Shown here piece after piece: positions 41,859-50,367 of a stretch of 64,000 nt of DNA; within the stretch, counting starts at the first letter, position 1; each line of letters opens with the position of its first letter. The translations under genes and the position numbers were made by a program. The notes under the pieces are model-generated. The model did not search any database. It was not told the DNA's origin and worked only from the letters and a program-made list of their open reading frames with translations. The stretch is from VRUE01 sp963788975 (GTDB lineage: Bacteria; Actinomycetota; Thermoleophilia; Solirubrobacterales; 70-9), in NCBI GenBank assembly GCA_963788975.1, contig CAWBIJ010000001.1:62001-126000 (forward strand). The letters are read 5' to 3'.

Positions 41859-42289
41859 ACCAGAAGCTGCTCGTCGTTGTTGTCGCCAGTGCTCTCCTGA
41901 TCGTCGGCAGCGCAGTGACTGGCTATGCCCTGGGGCGCTCCATGGCACCGACTGCCGCTGAATGGCGAGAGGAGCGGCTAGCGAGTCAGGCTAGCGCCCG
42001 GAAAGAGGCAGCTGCGAAAGCCTTCGCTGCGGCTAAGCCAAGTGGTCACCATGCGGGCTTTGAGGCGGGGAAGGCTCGAGGCGCTCGTCTAGGGCGCGAG
42101 AGAGGCGCCCAGACTGGTGATGAAGCGGCGCAAGCAGAGGTGGCCGCAATCGAAGAAGAAGAACTGGCGGAACTCGAATATGACCCGCAGCTGCCAAATG
42201 GCGATCCTGGTTACATCTTGCCCGAGGAGGATCGGTCCGTCGCCTGTATCGGTATCAGTTCCGTGACTGGCGAATGCGTCGGAGATTGA
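41855..42289 (+). CDS. Small membrane protein, tandem paralog of the preceding one
   Basis: 144 aa. Membrane helix about 5-27, then GxxxG-type pattern (HHAGFEAGKARGARLGRERG, about 65-84), an acidic stretch (EEEELAELEYDP) and a C-terminus with two cysteines (C131 and C141) that could form a disulfide. Shares layout with its overlapping neighbour. Function unknown. Confidence 0.6.
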   Translation: MNQKLLVVVVASALLIVGSAVTGYALGRSMAPTAAEWREERLASQASARKEAAAKAFAAAKPSGHHAGFEAGKARGARLGRERGAQTGDEAAQAEVAAIEEEELAELEYDPQLPNGDPGYILPEEDRSVACIGISSVTGECVGD

Positions 42290-42308
42290 GGAACGCCTGC
42301 CTGTCAGA

Positions 42309-43043
42309 TCAATAGGTCTCGCAGGCGTATCCGTCTTCTTCGAGATCTAGGCCGTAGACATCTTCGCCTACGACTTCTACTCCTTCGCCGACTTCATCGC
42401 AGTCGACGTCGCCGGCTGAGATTGGGACGCAACCCGTGTAGTTCGCATCACATCCTGAGCCCGATTCGCTCGGGACATACGGTTCCGTTTCTTCGTATTC
42501 ACAGGCGCTTGGATCCAGGGCCGGTGTTCCTCCACTCGTCTTTTCGACGTCGAAAGCTATCCCTCGAAAGCGGCCACCTTGGAAGGCGAGCGACCATGTT
42601 CCACTGAACGTCTGGTGCACCATGGTGTCGCATTCGTCGATATCCGTCGATTCAATTTCGAGTTCAACCACAGCAGAGCCAGCGGAAGCTTGTCGGGCAC
42701 GAACGCCGTGGGCACGCGTGTTGACGGTGGTTTCGTAGCCGTCACGCCAGGCCGCGAATCCTCCTAGTTCCGCTTGCAGCGTCGGCGAGAGCAATGGCCA
42801 AGCTATGGAGAAAACGCCTCGATTGATCTCCTTGTAGTACCGGCGGACCGTCGCCTCGGCCTTCTCGGCTGGTGACCTGGATGTCGGCTTGGTGCTTGGG
42901 ATCTTCGCGGCTGAGGCGGACTCAGTGACGGTGACGGTTGAAGCTTTCTCGTGACCGCTGTCGCCGCCACAACCGGTAAGCACGATCACGAGAACAAGGC
43001 CTGACAGTCCTTCTCGAACCCCCCTCATCGTCATGTACTTCAC
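42309..43043 (-). CDS. Lipoprotein with C-terminal Excalibur-like motif
   Basis: 244 aa, GTG start at 43043 (ATG codons 3 and 5 codons on are alternatives). Lipobox LTGC at about residues 22-25, then a Ser/Thr-rich linker, an NTF2-like central region (YYKEINRGVFSIAWPLLSP, SGTWSLAFQGGRFRGIAFD) and a C-terminal DxDxxG...YGLDLEEDGYACE segment resembling the Excalibur calcium-binding motif. Exported and lipid-anchored. Function unknown. Divergent from the gene at 43165. Confidence 0.7.
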   Translation of the reverse strand: MKYMTMRGVREGLSGLVLVIVLTGCGGDSGHEKASTVTVTESASAAKIPSTKPTSRSPAEKAEATVRRYYKEINRGVFSIAWPLLSPTLQAELGGFAAWRDGYETTVNTRAHGVRARQASAGSAVVELEIESTDIDECDTMVHQTFSGTWSLAFQGGRFRGIAFDVEKTSGGTPALDPSACEYEETEPYVPSESGSGCDANYTGCVPISAGDVDCDEVGEGVEVVGEDVYGLDLEEDGYACETY

Positions 43044-43164
43044 ATATAGAGGCTAGAGCCCGTCCCGTACCGTGGTCAAGCTGATCGTCTAAGGGGAGCC
43101 ATATCCTTTATCGACATACCCGGACGGTTATGGTTAACAGGGCTCGAGATCTAGGATCAATCGG

Positions 43165-43608
43165 ATGATTGTCGGCAACATGCGGATCTTGGCGATGGCT
43201 GCTGTGGGGCTGTTTGTGCTCGGCGCCAGCAGTCCAAGTCGAGCCGGTGTCTTGAAGCCCCAGGTTGTCTGTCTCACTGAATGGGGATATCAGCCAAAAG
43301 GGTGGTATCGAACGCGGCCTCATAAGTGCGATCTCCACGAACATGGGAGGTATCCGGTCGCCCACGTCAACACCTTTACTACGAAGCGCCTTCGTTGGCT
43401 TCAGTGGAGCTCAAGGAGCGCAGTTGCGAAGGGCAAGCTTGGCATCAGCACCTACGGGCTGGCCCCCATGAAGCTTCGGCTGTTGCGGCCCCGTCAGCTA
43501 TGCGGCCACATGGTTTTCACTCGTGCGCACCTCGCAGTGCGAGTCCGCTACGACGGCAAGATCCGCCGTTCGAGCTTCTGGATCTGGCTCGACGAGTGTC
43601 TTCGGTGA
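43165..43608 (+). CDS. Small secreted protein of unknown function
   Basis: 147 aa. Signal peptide about 1-27 (SSPSRAG). The mature part is basic and rich in Trp, Tyr and Arg (GYQPKGWYRTRPHKCDLHEHG) with four cysteines. No family recognised. TAGGAT sits 7 nt before the ATG, suggesting a leaderless transcript. Composition is less GC-rich than neighbours. Confidence 0.6.
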   Translation: MIVGNMRILAMAAVGLFVLGASSPSRAGVLKPQVVCLTEWGYQPKGWYRTRPHKCDLHEHGRYPVAHVNTFTTKRLRWLQWSSRSAVAKGKLGISTYGLAPMKLRLLRPRQLCGHMVFTRAHLAVRVRYDGKIRRSSFWIWLDECLR

Positions 43609-43743
43609 GCTGGGGGGTTCTGTCGAAGGCGACACCAGTCCCGGTCGTCTTGACAGTGTGCGACGCGGCATTCCCGAGCTCTTCGGCGGCAGACGGCAAG
43701 TAGTGGATCGCACACCCCGATGGCCGAAGCAAACGTGGCGTGC

Positions 43744-44379
43744 TCACTCGACCGGCGTCGCCGCCAGCGACTCCCAGAGGTAAAGCGAGGCGAGGCTGCG
43801 GTGGGGGCGCCAGGGCTCGCCGATCTCCAGCACCTGGGTCGGGGGCGGCATCTCCTCGAGCCCGTACTCGACCTGCACCGCCTTGCGGATGCCGAGGTCG
43901 CCACCGGAGAGCACGTCGGGGCGCTCGAGGTGGAAGAGCAGGAACATCTCGGCCGTCCACTGGCCGAGGCCGCGGACGGCGACGATCTCCTCGATCACCT
44001 CCTCGTCGGGCAGCCGGTCCAGCCGGTCGACCTCCAGCTCGCCGGCGATCACATGGGAGGCGAGGTCGCGGACATATTCGACCTTGCGCCCGGAGAGGCC
44101 GGCGCCGCGCAGGTCCGACTCGCTCGTTTCGAGCAGCTCCTCCGGGCTCGGCGTGCGGCCGCCGAAGATCTCGATGACGCGGCCGTAGATCGTCCGTGCC
44201 GCCTTGGTCGAGAGCTGCTGGCCGACGATCGCCCGCAGCAGCGCCCCGTAGGCGTCGGCGGGTCGCTCCTCGCTGCGCCGTTTAAGCCGCGTCTTCACGT
44301 CCAGCTTGCCGATCCGCTCGATTAGGTCCGCCATCACGGGATCCGCGGCGCTCAGCGCTTTGCGCGCGGCCGCGCTCAT
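43744..44379 (-). CDS. DNA-3-methyladenine glycosylase (HhH-GPD, AlkA/MAG-like)
   Basis: 211 aa from ATG 44379. Helix-hairpin-helix VRGLGQWTAEMFLLF (about 135-149) and catalytic Asp161 in LSGGDLGIRKAV; QQLSTKAARTIYGR (54-67) is the usual intercalation region. Removes alkylated bases in base-excision repair. Start overlaps the stop of the enoyl-CoA hydratase gene by 4 nt (ATGA). Confidence 0.92.
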   Translation of the reverse strand: MSAAARKALSAADPVMADLIERIGKLDVKTRLKRRSEERPADAYGALLRAIVGQQLSTKAARTIYGRVIEIFGGRTPSPEELLETSESDLRGAGLSGRKVEYVRDLASHVIAGELEVDRLDRLPDEEVIEEIVAVRGLGQWTAEMFLLFHLERPDVLSGGDLGIRKAVQVEYGLEEMPPPTQVLEIGEPWRPHRSLASLYLWESLAATPVE

Positions 44380-45182
44380 TTTCCCTTCCATTCCGGCTTG
44401 CGTTTCTCGGCGAAGGCGCGGATCCCCTCGCGCAGGTCCTCGGAGGAGAAGCAGGACTCGCGCAGGGCGATCAGGCCGGCCTCCTGCTGTTCGTTGAGCA
44501 CGGGAGAGGCGTTGAGCAGGTCGATCGCGCTCTTGTTGCCGCGCATCGAGAGCGGTGCGTTGGCCGCGACCTCGGCGGCGAGCTGGACGGAGAGTTCCTC
44601 GAGCTGCTCGTCGCTGACGACCCCATGGACCAGGCCGATCTGCTCGGCGCGAGCGGCCTCGAAGTTGCGCCCGGTCAGGAACAGCTCCTTGGTGCGGGCC
44701 AGGCCGACCGTGTCGAGGAACTTGCGCAGCCCGGTGTGCCCGTAGACGAGGCCGAGCTTGGCCGGTGGCATCCCCAGCTTTGCCCCGGCAGCACAGATCC
44801 GCAGGTCGCAAGTGATCGCCAGCTCCAGCCCACCGCCGAGGCAGTGGCCATTGATCGCGGCCACGGTCGGCCAGGGGTGGGAGGCGAGCGCCTCCAGGGC
44901 GCGGTGGAAGGGATGGGCAACGAGCGCCTCGGCGTCGCGCTCGAAGGTCTCGGCCGGGAAGGAGGCGATGTCGTAGCCGGCCGAGAAGATCGGCCCCGCG
45001 CCGGTGATCAGCAGGCAGCGGGTCTCGATGCCGCGGTCGAGGCGCGGCAGGGTCTCGGCCAGCGCGTCGAGGATCTCGTGGTCGAGCGCGTTGCGACGCT
45101 CGGGGTTGGAGAGGCGGATGCGGACGACCGCCTCGGCCGGGGAGTCGAGCAGGAGCTTGCCGCCGGCGAGCTGCTCGCTCAC
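44376..45182 (-). CDS. Enoyl-CoA hydratase/isomerase family protein
   Basis: 268 aa from GTG 45182, which overlaps the biotin-carrier stop (GTGA). Crotonase motifs: SAGYDIASF (oxyanion loop), NGHCLGGGLELAITCDLRI, PPAKLGLVYGHTG. The usual second catalytic Glu position reads as VYGHTG, so hydratase rather than other crotonase chemistry is not certain. Middle gene of a three-gene operon with the biotin carrier protein and the glycosylase. Confidence 0.88.
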   Translation of the reverse strand: MSEQLAGGKLLLDSPAEAVVRIRLSNPERRNALDHEILDALAETLPRLDRGIETRCLLITGAGPIFSAGYDIASFPAETFERDAEALVAHPFHRALEALASHPWPTVAAINGHCLGGGLELAITCDLRICAAGAKLGMPPAKLGLVYGHTGLRKFLDTVGLARTKELFLTGRNFEAARAEQIGLVHGVVSDEQLEELSVQLAAEVAANAPLSMRGNKSAIDLLNASPVLNEQQEAGLIALRESCFSSEDLREGIRAFAEKRKPEWKGK

Positions 45183-45391
45183 TCGAGCACTACGAGGACG
45201 TCGCCTTCGCTCACCGACTGGCCCTCCTCGCAGCGGATCTCCTTGACGGTCCCGTCGTCCTCGGCCTCGACCGGGATCTCCATCTTCATCGACTCGAGGA
45301 TGACGACTGTGTCGCCGTCTTCCACTTCGTCGCCGACCGCCACCTCGACTTTCCAGACGTTGCCGGTGATGTGCGCCTCGATGTCCGCCAT
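45179..45391 (-). CDS. Biotin/lipoyl attachment (biotin carboxyl carrier) protein
   Basis: 70 aa from ATG 45391. Biotinyl domain with the ESMKMEIP motif, biotinylated Lys36. Stand-alone carrier domain of this size serves acyl-CoA carboxylases. GATATT lies 10 nt before the ATG. Overlaps the enoyl-CoA hydratase start by 4 nt. Needs biotin, which is made by the bio genes in this window. Confidence 0.92.
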   Translation of the reverse strand: MADIEAHITGNVWKVEVAVGDEVEDGDTVVILESMKMEIPVEAEDDGTVKEIRCEEGQSVSEGDVLVVLE

Positions 45392-45411
45392 GGGCGGGGA
45401 CAATATCCGCC

Positions 45412-46113
45412 GTGCAGGACTCCCTAGACGTGATCGTCGCCGCCCGCAACGAGGCGGACCGGGTCGGCGCTACGGTCGCGGCGTTGCGCGAGGCCTTCCC
45501 CGGCGCGGCGATCTGGGTCGCCGACGACGCCTCTGACGACGGCACCGCGGAGACGGCACTGGCGGCCGGTGCCCAGGTGGTCAGCCGCGGCCGCCCGCAC
45601 GGCAAGGGCGCGAACGTGACGGCGGCGGCTGAGGCGGCGCTGGGTGCCGATCCCACGCCGCGGCTCATCCTGCTCTGTGACGGCGACCTCGGCGCCTCGG
45701 CGGGCGCGCTGGTACCTCTGGTCGAAGGGGTAGAACGGGATGAGTGCGACCTCGCCGTCGCCGCCTTCGCCCGCCGCATCGGTGGCGGCTTCGGCATCGC
45801 CCTTGGCTTTGCCCGCTGGGCGATCCGCCATCGCTGTGGCCTGGAGACGACCGCGCCGATCTCCGGCCAGCGGGCGATGCGGGTCGAGGTCCTGCGCGCG
45901 ACGCTTCCCTTCGCTCGCGGCTACGGGATGGAGGTGGGGATGACGATCGACGCCGTTCGCGCCGGCCACCGGCTGCGCGAGTACGAGCTCGACCTCAGCC
46001 ACCGTGCCACTGGCCGCTCCGCAGCCGGCTTCCTCCACCGGGGCCGCCAGCTGCGCGATTTCGCCCGGGTGTACTTCGTCAAGGGGGGAGAGCCTCGACG
46101 CTCTGGCACTTAG
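45412..46113 (+). CDS. Family 2 glycosyltransferase
   Basis: 233 aa, GTG start. GT-A fold: VIVAARNEADRVGATVAAL (8-26), ADDASDDGT (about 37-45) and the DGD metal motif (LLCDGDLGAS, about 84-93). No transmembrane helices, so probably soluble or peripheral. Substrate unknown. Divergent from the biotin-carrier gene with only 20 nt between starts. Confidence 0.88.
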   Translation: MQDSLDVIVAARNEADRVGATVAALREAFPGAAIWVADDASDDGTAETALAAGAQVVSRGRPHGKGANVTAAAEAALGADPTPRLILLCDGDLGASAGALVPLVEGVERDECDLAVAAFARRIGGGFGIALGFARWAIRHRCGLETTAPISGQRAMRVEVLRATLPFARGYGMEVGMTIDAVRAGHRLREYELDLSHRATGRSAAGFLHRGRQLRDFARVYFVKGGEPRRSGT

Positions 46114-46151
46114 GTGGGCATGAGCCAATCTGTCGCCCCCGCTCCTGCTAC

Positions 46152-46177
46152 CTTTACCTCAACCACACTAGGTAAAG
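46152..46177. promoter_or_regulatory. Palindrome upstream of vapB
   Basis: CTTTACCT (46152-46159) and AGGTAAAG (46170-46177), perfect 8-bp arms, 10-nt spacer, ending 2 nt before the antitoxin ATG. Fits an operator bound by an AbrB-fold antitoxin with its toxin (autoregulation), and overlaps the ribosome-binding region. Confidence 0.65.
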
Positions 46178-46179
46178 CA

Positions 46180-46398
46180 ATGCCAAAGCTCTCTCGCAAG
46201 AACCAGGTGACGATCCCCGTCGAAGTGCTGCGCAAGTCTGGCCTCGAGCCGGGGGACGAGCTGAATGTGCGGGCGGTTGGGCGGGGGCGGCTGGAGCTTG
46301 AGCGCCGCCCTGATCTGGTCGATCAGTTCGCCGGCAGCCTGCCCTCCGCATATCCACCCGGCTACCTCGAGGGGCTGCGGTCCGAGTGGGAGCGGTAG
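46180..46398 (+). CDS. AbrB/MazE-fold antitoxin (VapB-like)
   Basis: 72 aa from ATG 46180. SpoVT-AbrB swapped-hairpin domain: MPKLSRKNQVTIPVEVLRKSG then LEPGDELNVRAVGRGRLEL (1-43), followed by a C-terminal tail (PPGYLEGLRSEWER) that normally wraps the toxin. Overlaps the PIN toxin gene by 13 nt. A longer reading from 46114 would cover the palindrome and adds no homology. Confidence 0.9.
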   Translation: MPKLSRKNQVTIPVEVLRKSGLEPGDELNVRAVGRGRLELERRPDLVDQFAGSLPSAYPPGYLEGLRSEWER

Positions 46399-46751
46399 TC
46401 CTCGACGCCAGCGTCGCGATCGGCTTTCTCGATCCGACCGACGCGCATCACGAACGCGCAGTCGCGAGCCTGCGCGAGACCGACCAGGACGAGCTGCTGA
46501 TCGCGGCCAGTGCCTACAGCGAGATCCTCGTCTGGCCGCTCGCCAAAGGGCACGGCGACCTGGTCGAGGAGTTCATCGACGGCCTCCGTGTAGAGGTTGT
46601 CCCCCTAAGCCGCGAGATCGCGAGAGGCGCCGCCGAGCTGCGGGCCAAGCACCGTGCCCTGCGCCTCGCCGACGCCTTCGTGCTAGCGACGGCCCGGTAC
46701 CGCGACGCTGCCCTGCTCACCTTCGACGACCGCCTGAGCCGCTTCGCGTAG
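46386..46751 (+). CDS. vapC: PIN-domain ribonuclease toxin (VapC)
   Basis: 121 aa, GTG start inside the antitoxin gene. Acidic active-site residues D7 (VVLDAS), E46 (AYSEILVW), D96 (RLADAF) and D114/D115 are all present, so the nuclease looks intact. Metal-dependent RNase blocked by the cognate antitoxin. Confidence 0.92.
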   Translation: MGAVVLDASVAIGFLDPTDAHHERAVASLRETDQDELLIAASAYSEILVWPLAKGHGDLVEEFIDGLRVEVVPLSREIARGAAELRAKHRALRLADAFVLATARYRDAALLTFDDRLSRFA

Positions 46752-46754
46752 GCC

Positions 46755-48197
46755 CTAGGCCGGGTGCTCCCACGGCGCCTGCGGCCAGCCGTCGCCGGCG
46801 CGCTCGAGGGCGCCGGCCAGTTCCAGCAGGGTCGCCTCGTCGTTTTCGCGGCCGAGCAGCTGGGCGCCGATCGGCAGGCCCGATGCCGTCAGTCCCGCCG
46901 GGACGCTGATTCCGGGCCACCCGGTCACGTTCCAGGCGAAGGCGAACGGGCAGGTGGCGCTGGCGACCGTGCTGGTGCCCCAGTAGCCGCGTCCCTCGAG
47001 GGCGCCGATCCGGGGCGGCGGCTTCGCCGTGGTCGGGGTGAGGACGACGTCGAAGCGGCCGAAGACGCGGCCGACTCGGCGGCGCAGGGCAGGCTCGGCG
47101 GCGCGGGAGAGCTTCAGGGGGACTCCGCTGAGTGCCTTGCCCATCCTCGCGTGGACGCGAGTGCGCGGCTCCAGGCAGGAGCGATCCTCGACGTTGGCGC
47201 TTAGCCAAGCGTCGACCCCGGCCATGCCGCGGGGGATGATTGCCGGGCCGACGAGGCCGTAGTCGGGATCGGCCGGCGTGACGTCGTGGCCGAGCTCGGC
47301 GAGCCGGTCAGCCGTCGCTTCGATCGCGCGGCGGTGCTCGTCGTCGACGGCGCCGGAGAGGCCGAAGGGGGTGGCGAAGGAGACCGCGACGCGCAGGCGG
47401 CGCGGCTCGCGGGCGGCCGCCTCCAAGAACGGCTCCGCCGGCACTGGCGGGCGGTGGAGGTCGGCCGGCACGTTGCCGTGGATCGCGTCGAGGAGCAGGG
47501 CCGCGTCGGCGACGTTGCGGGTCAGCGGTCCGTAACAGCTGAGTCCGTTGAAGGCCTCGGCGTCCGGCCAGGTGGAGACGCGACCGCGCTGTGGCTTGAG
47601 GCCGATCAGGCCGGTCCAGGCGGCGGGGATGCGGATCGAGCCCGCTCCGTCCGAGCCGACGGCGCCGGCCACGATCCCGGCAGCGACGGCAGCTGCGGCG
47701 CCACCGCTGGAGCCGCCCGGTGTGTGGTCGGTGTTCCAGGGGTTGCGGGTGGCGCCATTGGTCGGGGTCTCGGTGAAGTGCCACTGGCCGACCTCCGGGG
47801 CGTGGGTCTTGCCGATCACGATTGCCCCCGCCTCACGCAGGCGCCGCACCATCTCGGCGTCGCGCACCGCGACCTCATGCTCTCCTGCGCACCCGAAGGG
47901 GGAGGTGCATCCGGCCAGGTGGACGTCGTCCTTGATCGCCACCGGGACTCCGAGCAGCGGCGCCCCGTTCCCTTCTCCGAGCCGGGCATCTGCCGCGTCG
48001 GCCTCTGCCAGGGCTTCCTCTGCGCGCAGCAGGCGGAAGGCGTTGAGGTCTGGTTGCGCTGCCTCCGCCCGCTCCAGTGCCGTCTCGACCAGTTCGCGGG
48101 AGGACACCTCGCCCGTGACCAACAGTGCTGCCTGCTCGGCCAGCCCGTGAGCCTCTCTTGCGGTATCCGACGTTTTCGAAATCGTTCTGCTGGACAT
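46755..48197 (-). CDS. Amidase signature family enzyme
   Basis: 480 aa from ATG 48197 (RBS GGGAGG). Complete Ser-cisSer-Lys triad: K89 (VAIKDD), S164 (GGSSGG), S187 (SDGAGSIR). The C-terminal region (PTTAKPPPRIG, FNVTGxPxxSVPAG-like) fits. Hydrolyses an amide of unknown identity; lack of gatB/gatC neighbours argues against the tRNA amidotransferase. The divergent TetR gene and a 16-bp palindrome between them suggest TetR control. Confidence 0.92.
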   Translation of the reverse strand: MSSRTISKTSDTAREAHGLAEQAALLVTGEVSSRELVETALERAEAAQPDLNAFRLLRAEEALAEADAADARLGEGNGAPLLGVPVAIKDDVHLAGCTSPFGCAGEHEVAVRDAEMVRRLREAGAIVIGKTHAPEVGQWHFTETPTNGATRNPWNTDHTPGGSSGGAAAAVAAGIVAGAVGSDGAGSIRIPAAWTGLIGLKPQRGRVSTWPDAEAFNGLSCYGPLTRNVADAALLLDAIHGNVPADLHRPPVPAEPFLEAAAREPRRLRVAVSFATPFGLSGAVDDEHRRAIEATADRLAELGHDVTPADPDYGLVGPAIIPRGMAGVDAWLSANVEDRSCLEPRTRVHARMGKALSGVPLKLSRAAEPALRRRVGRVFGRFDVVLTPTTAKPPPRIGALEGRGYWGTSTVASATCPFAFAWNVTGWPGISVPAGLTASGLPIGAQLLGRENDEATLLELAGALERAGDGWPQAPWEHPA

Positions 48198-48219
48198 GGG
48201 GCCTCCCTCGCAGGCGCTA

Positions 48220-48235
48220 GTTCGTTCGAACGAAC
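48220..48235. promoter_or_regulatory. 16-bp perfect palindrome, likely TetR operator
   Basis: GTTCGTTCGAACGAAC lies between the divergent amidase and TetR genes, 23 nt from the amidase start and just upstream of TAGTCT, the probable -10 of the TetR gene. Size and symmetry fit a TetR dimer site. Confidence 0.75.
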
Positions 48236-48264
48236 AATAAGCCAAACGGGTAGTCTGGCGCGGC

Positions 48265-48840
48265 TTGACTACCGCTACCGCCACCGACACCCGCGACCGC
48301 ATCCTTCGCACCACGCTCGAGCTGATTGGGCGCGAGGGGATAGCTGCAGTCACCAACCGCAGCGTCGCCGCAGCGGCTGGCGTCTCCCTCGGCTCGCTCA
48401 CGTACCACTTCAAGAGCCAGGTCGATCTACTTCGCGAGAGCCTGCTGTTGTTCGTCGGCGAGGAGGTTGCTCGGCTGGAGGCGATCGCGGCCGATATGCG
48501 CAGCCGCCGTCCCAGCGTCGAGGAAATTGCCGGCGAAGTGGAGCGGATCGTCGAGGAATCGACCAATCGGATGCAGCAGCTGGCCGAGGTCGAGCTTCAC
48601 CTCCGCGCCGCCCGTGACTCCGAGCTGCGGGATGCTTCGCGCCGCTGCTTCGAGGCTTACGAGGGTGTTGCCGCGACCGCTCTGGAGATGCTCGACGTCC
48701 CCAACCCCGAGCATCACGCATCCGCGGTCGTGGCGCTTCTCTATGGGCTGGGATTGCGCCGGCTCGGCACCAAAGACGAAGACGCAGCCGGCACTGCCGA
48801 GGCGCTGCTGACGCTCGTGCGGGGGGCGCGTCGGTCGTGA
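48265..48840 (+). CDS. TetR family transcriptional regulator
   Basis: 191 aa, TTG start. N-terminal HTH (ILRTTLELIGREGIAAVTNR then SVAAAAGVSLGSLTYHFKSQ, about 13-52) and a helical ligand domain. TAGTCT (48251-48256) is 8 nt before the TTG, a leaderless arrangement. The stop overlaps glpK (GTGA), so regulator and kinase are co-expressed. Ligand unknown; likely controls the amidase and its own operon. Confidence 0.9.
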   Translation: MTTATATDTRDRILRTTLELIGREGIAAVTNRSVAAAAGVSLGSLTYHFKSQVDLLRESLLLFVGEEVARLEAIAADMRSRRPSVEEIAGEVERIVEESTNRMQQLAEVELHLRAARDSELRDASRRCFEAYEGVAATALEMLDVPNPEHHASAVVALLYGLGLRRLGTKDEDAAGTAEALLTLVRGARRS

Positions 48841-50309
48841 TCCTCGCGATCGACCAGGGGACGACCGGCACCACCTGCCTCGTCTTCGATGCTGAGGGGC
48901 GGATCGCCGGCCGTGCTTACTCGGAGTTCGAGCAGCACTTCCCGCAGCCAGGCTGGGTCGAGCACGACGCGGGGGAGATCTGGGCGACTACGCGCCGGGT
49001 GGCGATCCAGGCGATCACCGATGCGGGGATTCAGGGGGCGGAGCTGGACGCAATCGGGATCACCAACCAGCGCGAGACCGTCGTCGCCTGGGACCCGGCG
49101 AGCGGCGAGCCGGTGCACCGGGCGCTGGTCTGGCAGGACCGCCGCACGGCGGCGCGCTGCGACGAGCTGCGTGCGGAGGGCCGTGAGGCGCTGGTGCGGG
49201 AGCGAACCGGCCTCACGCTCGATCCCTACTTCTCCGGAACCAAGATTGAGTGGCTGCTGCGCAATGTCGAGGGGACGGGCCGGGCTGTCTTCGGCACGGT
49301 CGACTCCTGGCTGCTCTTCAAGCTGACCGGTCGCCACGCGACCGACTACACGAACGCCTCGCGGACGATGCTCTTCGACATTCGCCGGCTCGCCTGGGAC
49401 GAGGAGCTCTGCGCGATGCTCGGCGTCGACCCGCAGCGTCTGCCCGAACCTCTGCCATCCGCTCACGTCTACGGCATGACTTCCGAGTTCGGCGGCGAGG
49501 TGCCGGTGGCCGGGATCGCCGGCGACCAGCAGGCAGCGCTGTTCGGCCAGGCCTGTCACACGGCGGGGAGCGCCAAGAACACCTACGGGACGGGCAGCTT
49601 CGTCCTGCTCAACACCGGGCCCGAGGCGCCGGAGCCGGGCGAGGGGCTGCTCGCCACGGTCGCCTGCGCCCCCGGCGAGGAAGCCGCCTACGCACTCGAG
49701 GCCTCGATCTTCGTCACCGGTGCCGCGGTCCAGTGGCTGCGCGACGGCCTCGGGATCCTCGCGGAGGCTGGCGAAAGCGAAGCGATGGCCGCTTCGCTCG
49801 ACGGCAACGACGGCGTCTACTTCGTGCCGGCGCTGACCGGGCTCGGCTCCCCTTACTGGGACCCCTACGCACGCGGGACCGTCATCGGACTCACCCGCGG
49901 GACCCGCCGCGAGCACCTGGCGCGCGCTGCGCTCGAGGCGATCGCCTTTCAGGCAGTTGACGCCGTGCGCGCCCAGGAGGCGGCCTCTGGCGAGCGGCTG
50001 AAGGAGCTGAAGGCCGATGGCGGCGCGGTTGCCAACCGCTGGCTGATGCAGTTCCAGGCTGACGTCCTCGGCGCCTCCGTCGTCGTGCCCGAGGTCTCCG
50101 AGACGACTGCGCTGGGCGCCGCCTATCTGGCTGGGATTGCGACCGGGCGCTGGAGCGGCGAGCAGGTGCGGGAGATGTGGCGGGAGGCGGCTCGCTACGA
50201 GCCGGCGATGGGGAAGGCGGAGCGCGAGTCGCTGCTCGGGGAGTGGCGCCGTGCCGTCGACCGAGCGCGGGACTGGGCCCACCCGGAGGACAACGAGTCG
50301 CGCGCGTAA
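48837..50309 (+). CDS. glpK: Glycerol kinase
   Basis: 490 aa. FGGY kinase: ILAIDQGTTGTTCLVFD (2-18, ATP loop), WVEHDAGEIW (41-50), GITNQRETVVAWD (about 74-86), NAS-RTMLFDI and C-terminal GLGSPYWDPYARG and ADGGAVANRWLMQFQAD. Phosphorylates glycerol to glycerol-3-phosphate. GTG start overlaps the TetR stop. Next gene is an acyltransferase, which makes a route into phospholipid or glycerolipid synthesis likely. Confidence 0.95.
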   Translation: MILAIDQGTTGTTCLVFDAEGRIAGRAYSEFEQHFPQPGWVEHDAGEIWATTRRVAIQAITDAGIQGAELDAIGITNQRETVVAWDPASGEPVHRALVWQDRRTAARCDELRAEGREALVRERTGLTLDPYFSGTKIEWLLRNVEGTGRAVFGTVDSWLLFKLTGRHATDYTNASRTMLFDIRRLAWDEELCAMLGVDPQRLPEPLPSAHVYGMTSEFGGEVPVAGIAGDQQAALFGQACHTAGSAKNTYGTGSFVLLNTGPEAPEPGEGLLATVACAPGEEAAYALEASIFVTGAAVQWLRDGLGILAEAGESEAMAASLDGNDGVYFVPALTGLGSPYWDPYARGTVIGLTRGTRREHLARAALEAIAFQAVDAVRAQEAASGERLKELKADGGAVANRWLMQFQADVLGASVVVPEVSETTALGAAYLAGIATGRWSGEQVREMWREAARYEPAMGKAERESLLGEWRRAVDRARDWAHPEDNESRA

Positions 50310-50367
50310 CCGCGGCCCCGGCAGGGGTACGTACCAGCGACGGCCGGCCCGATCCGGCCCTGCACCG

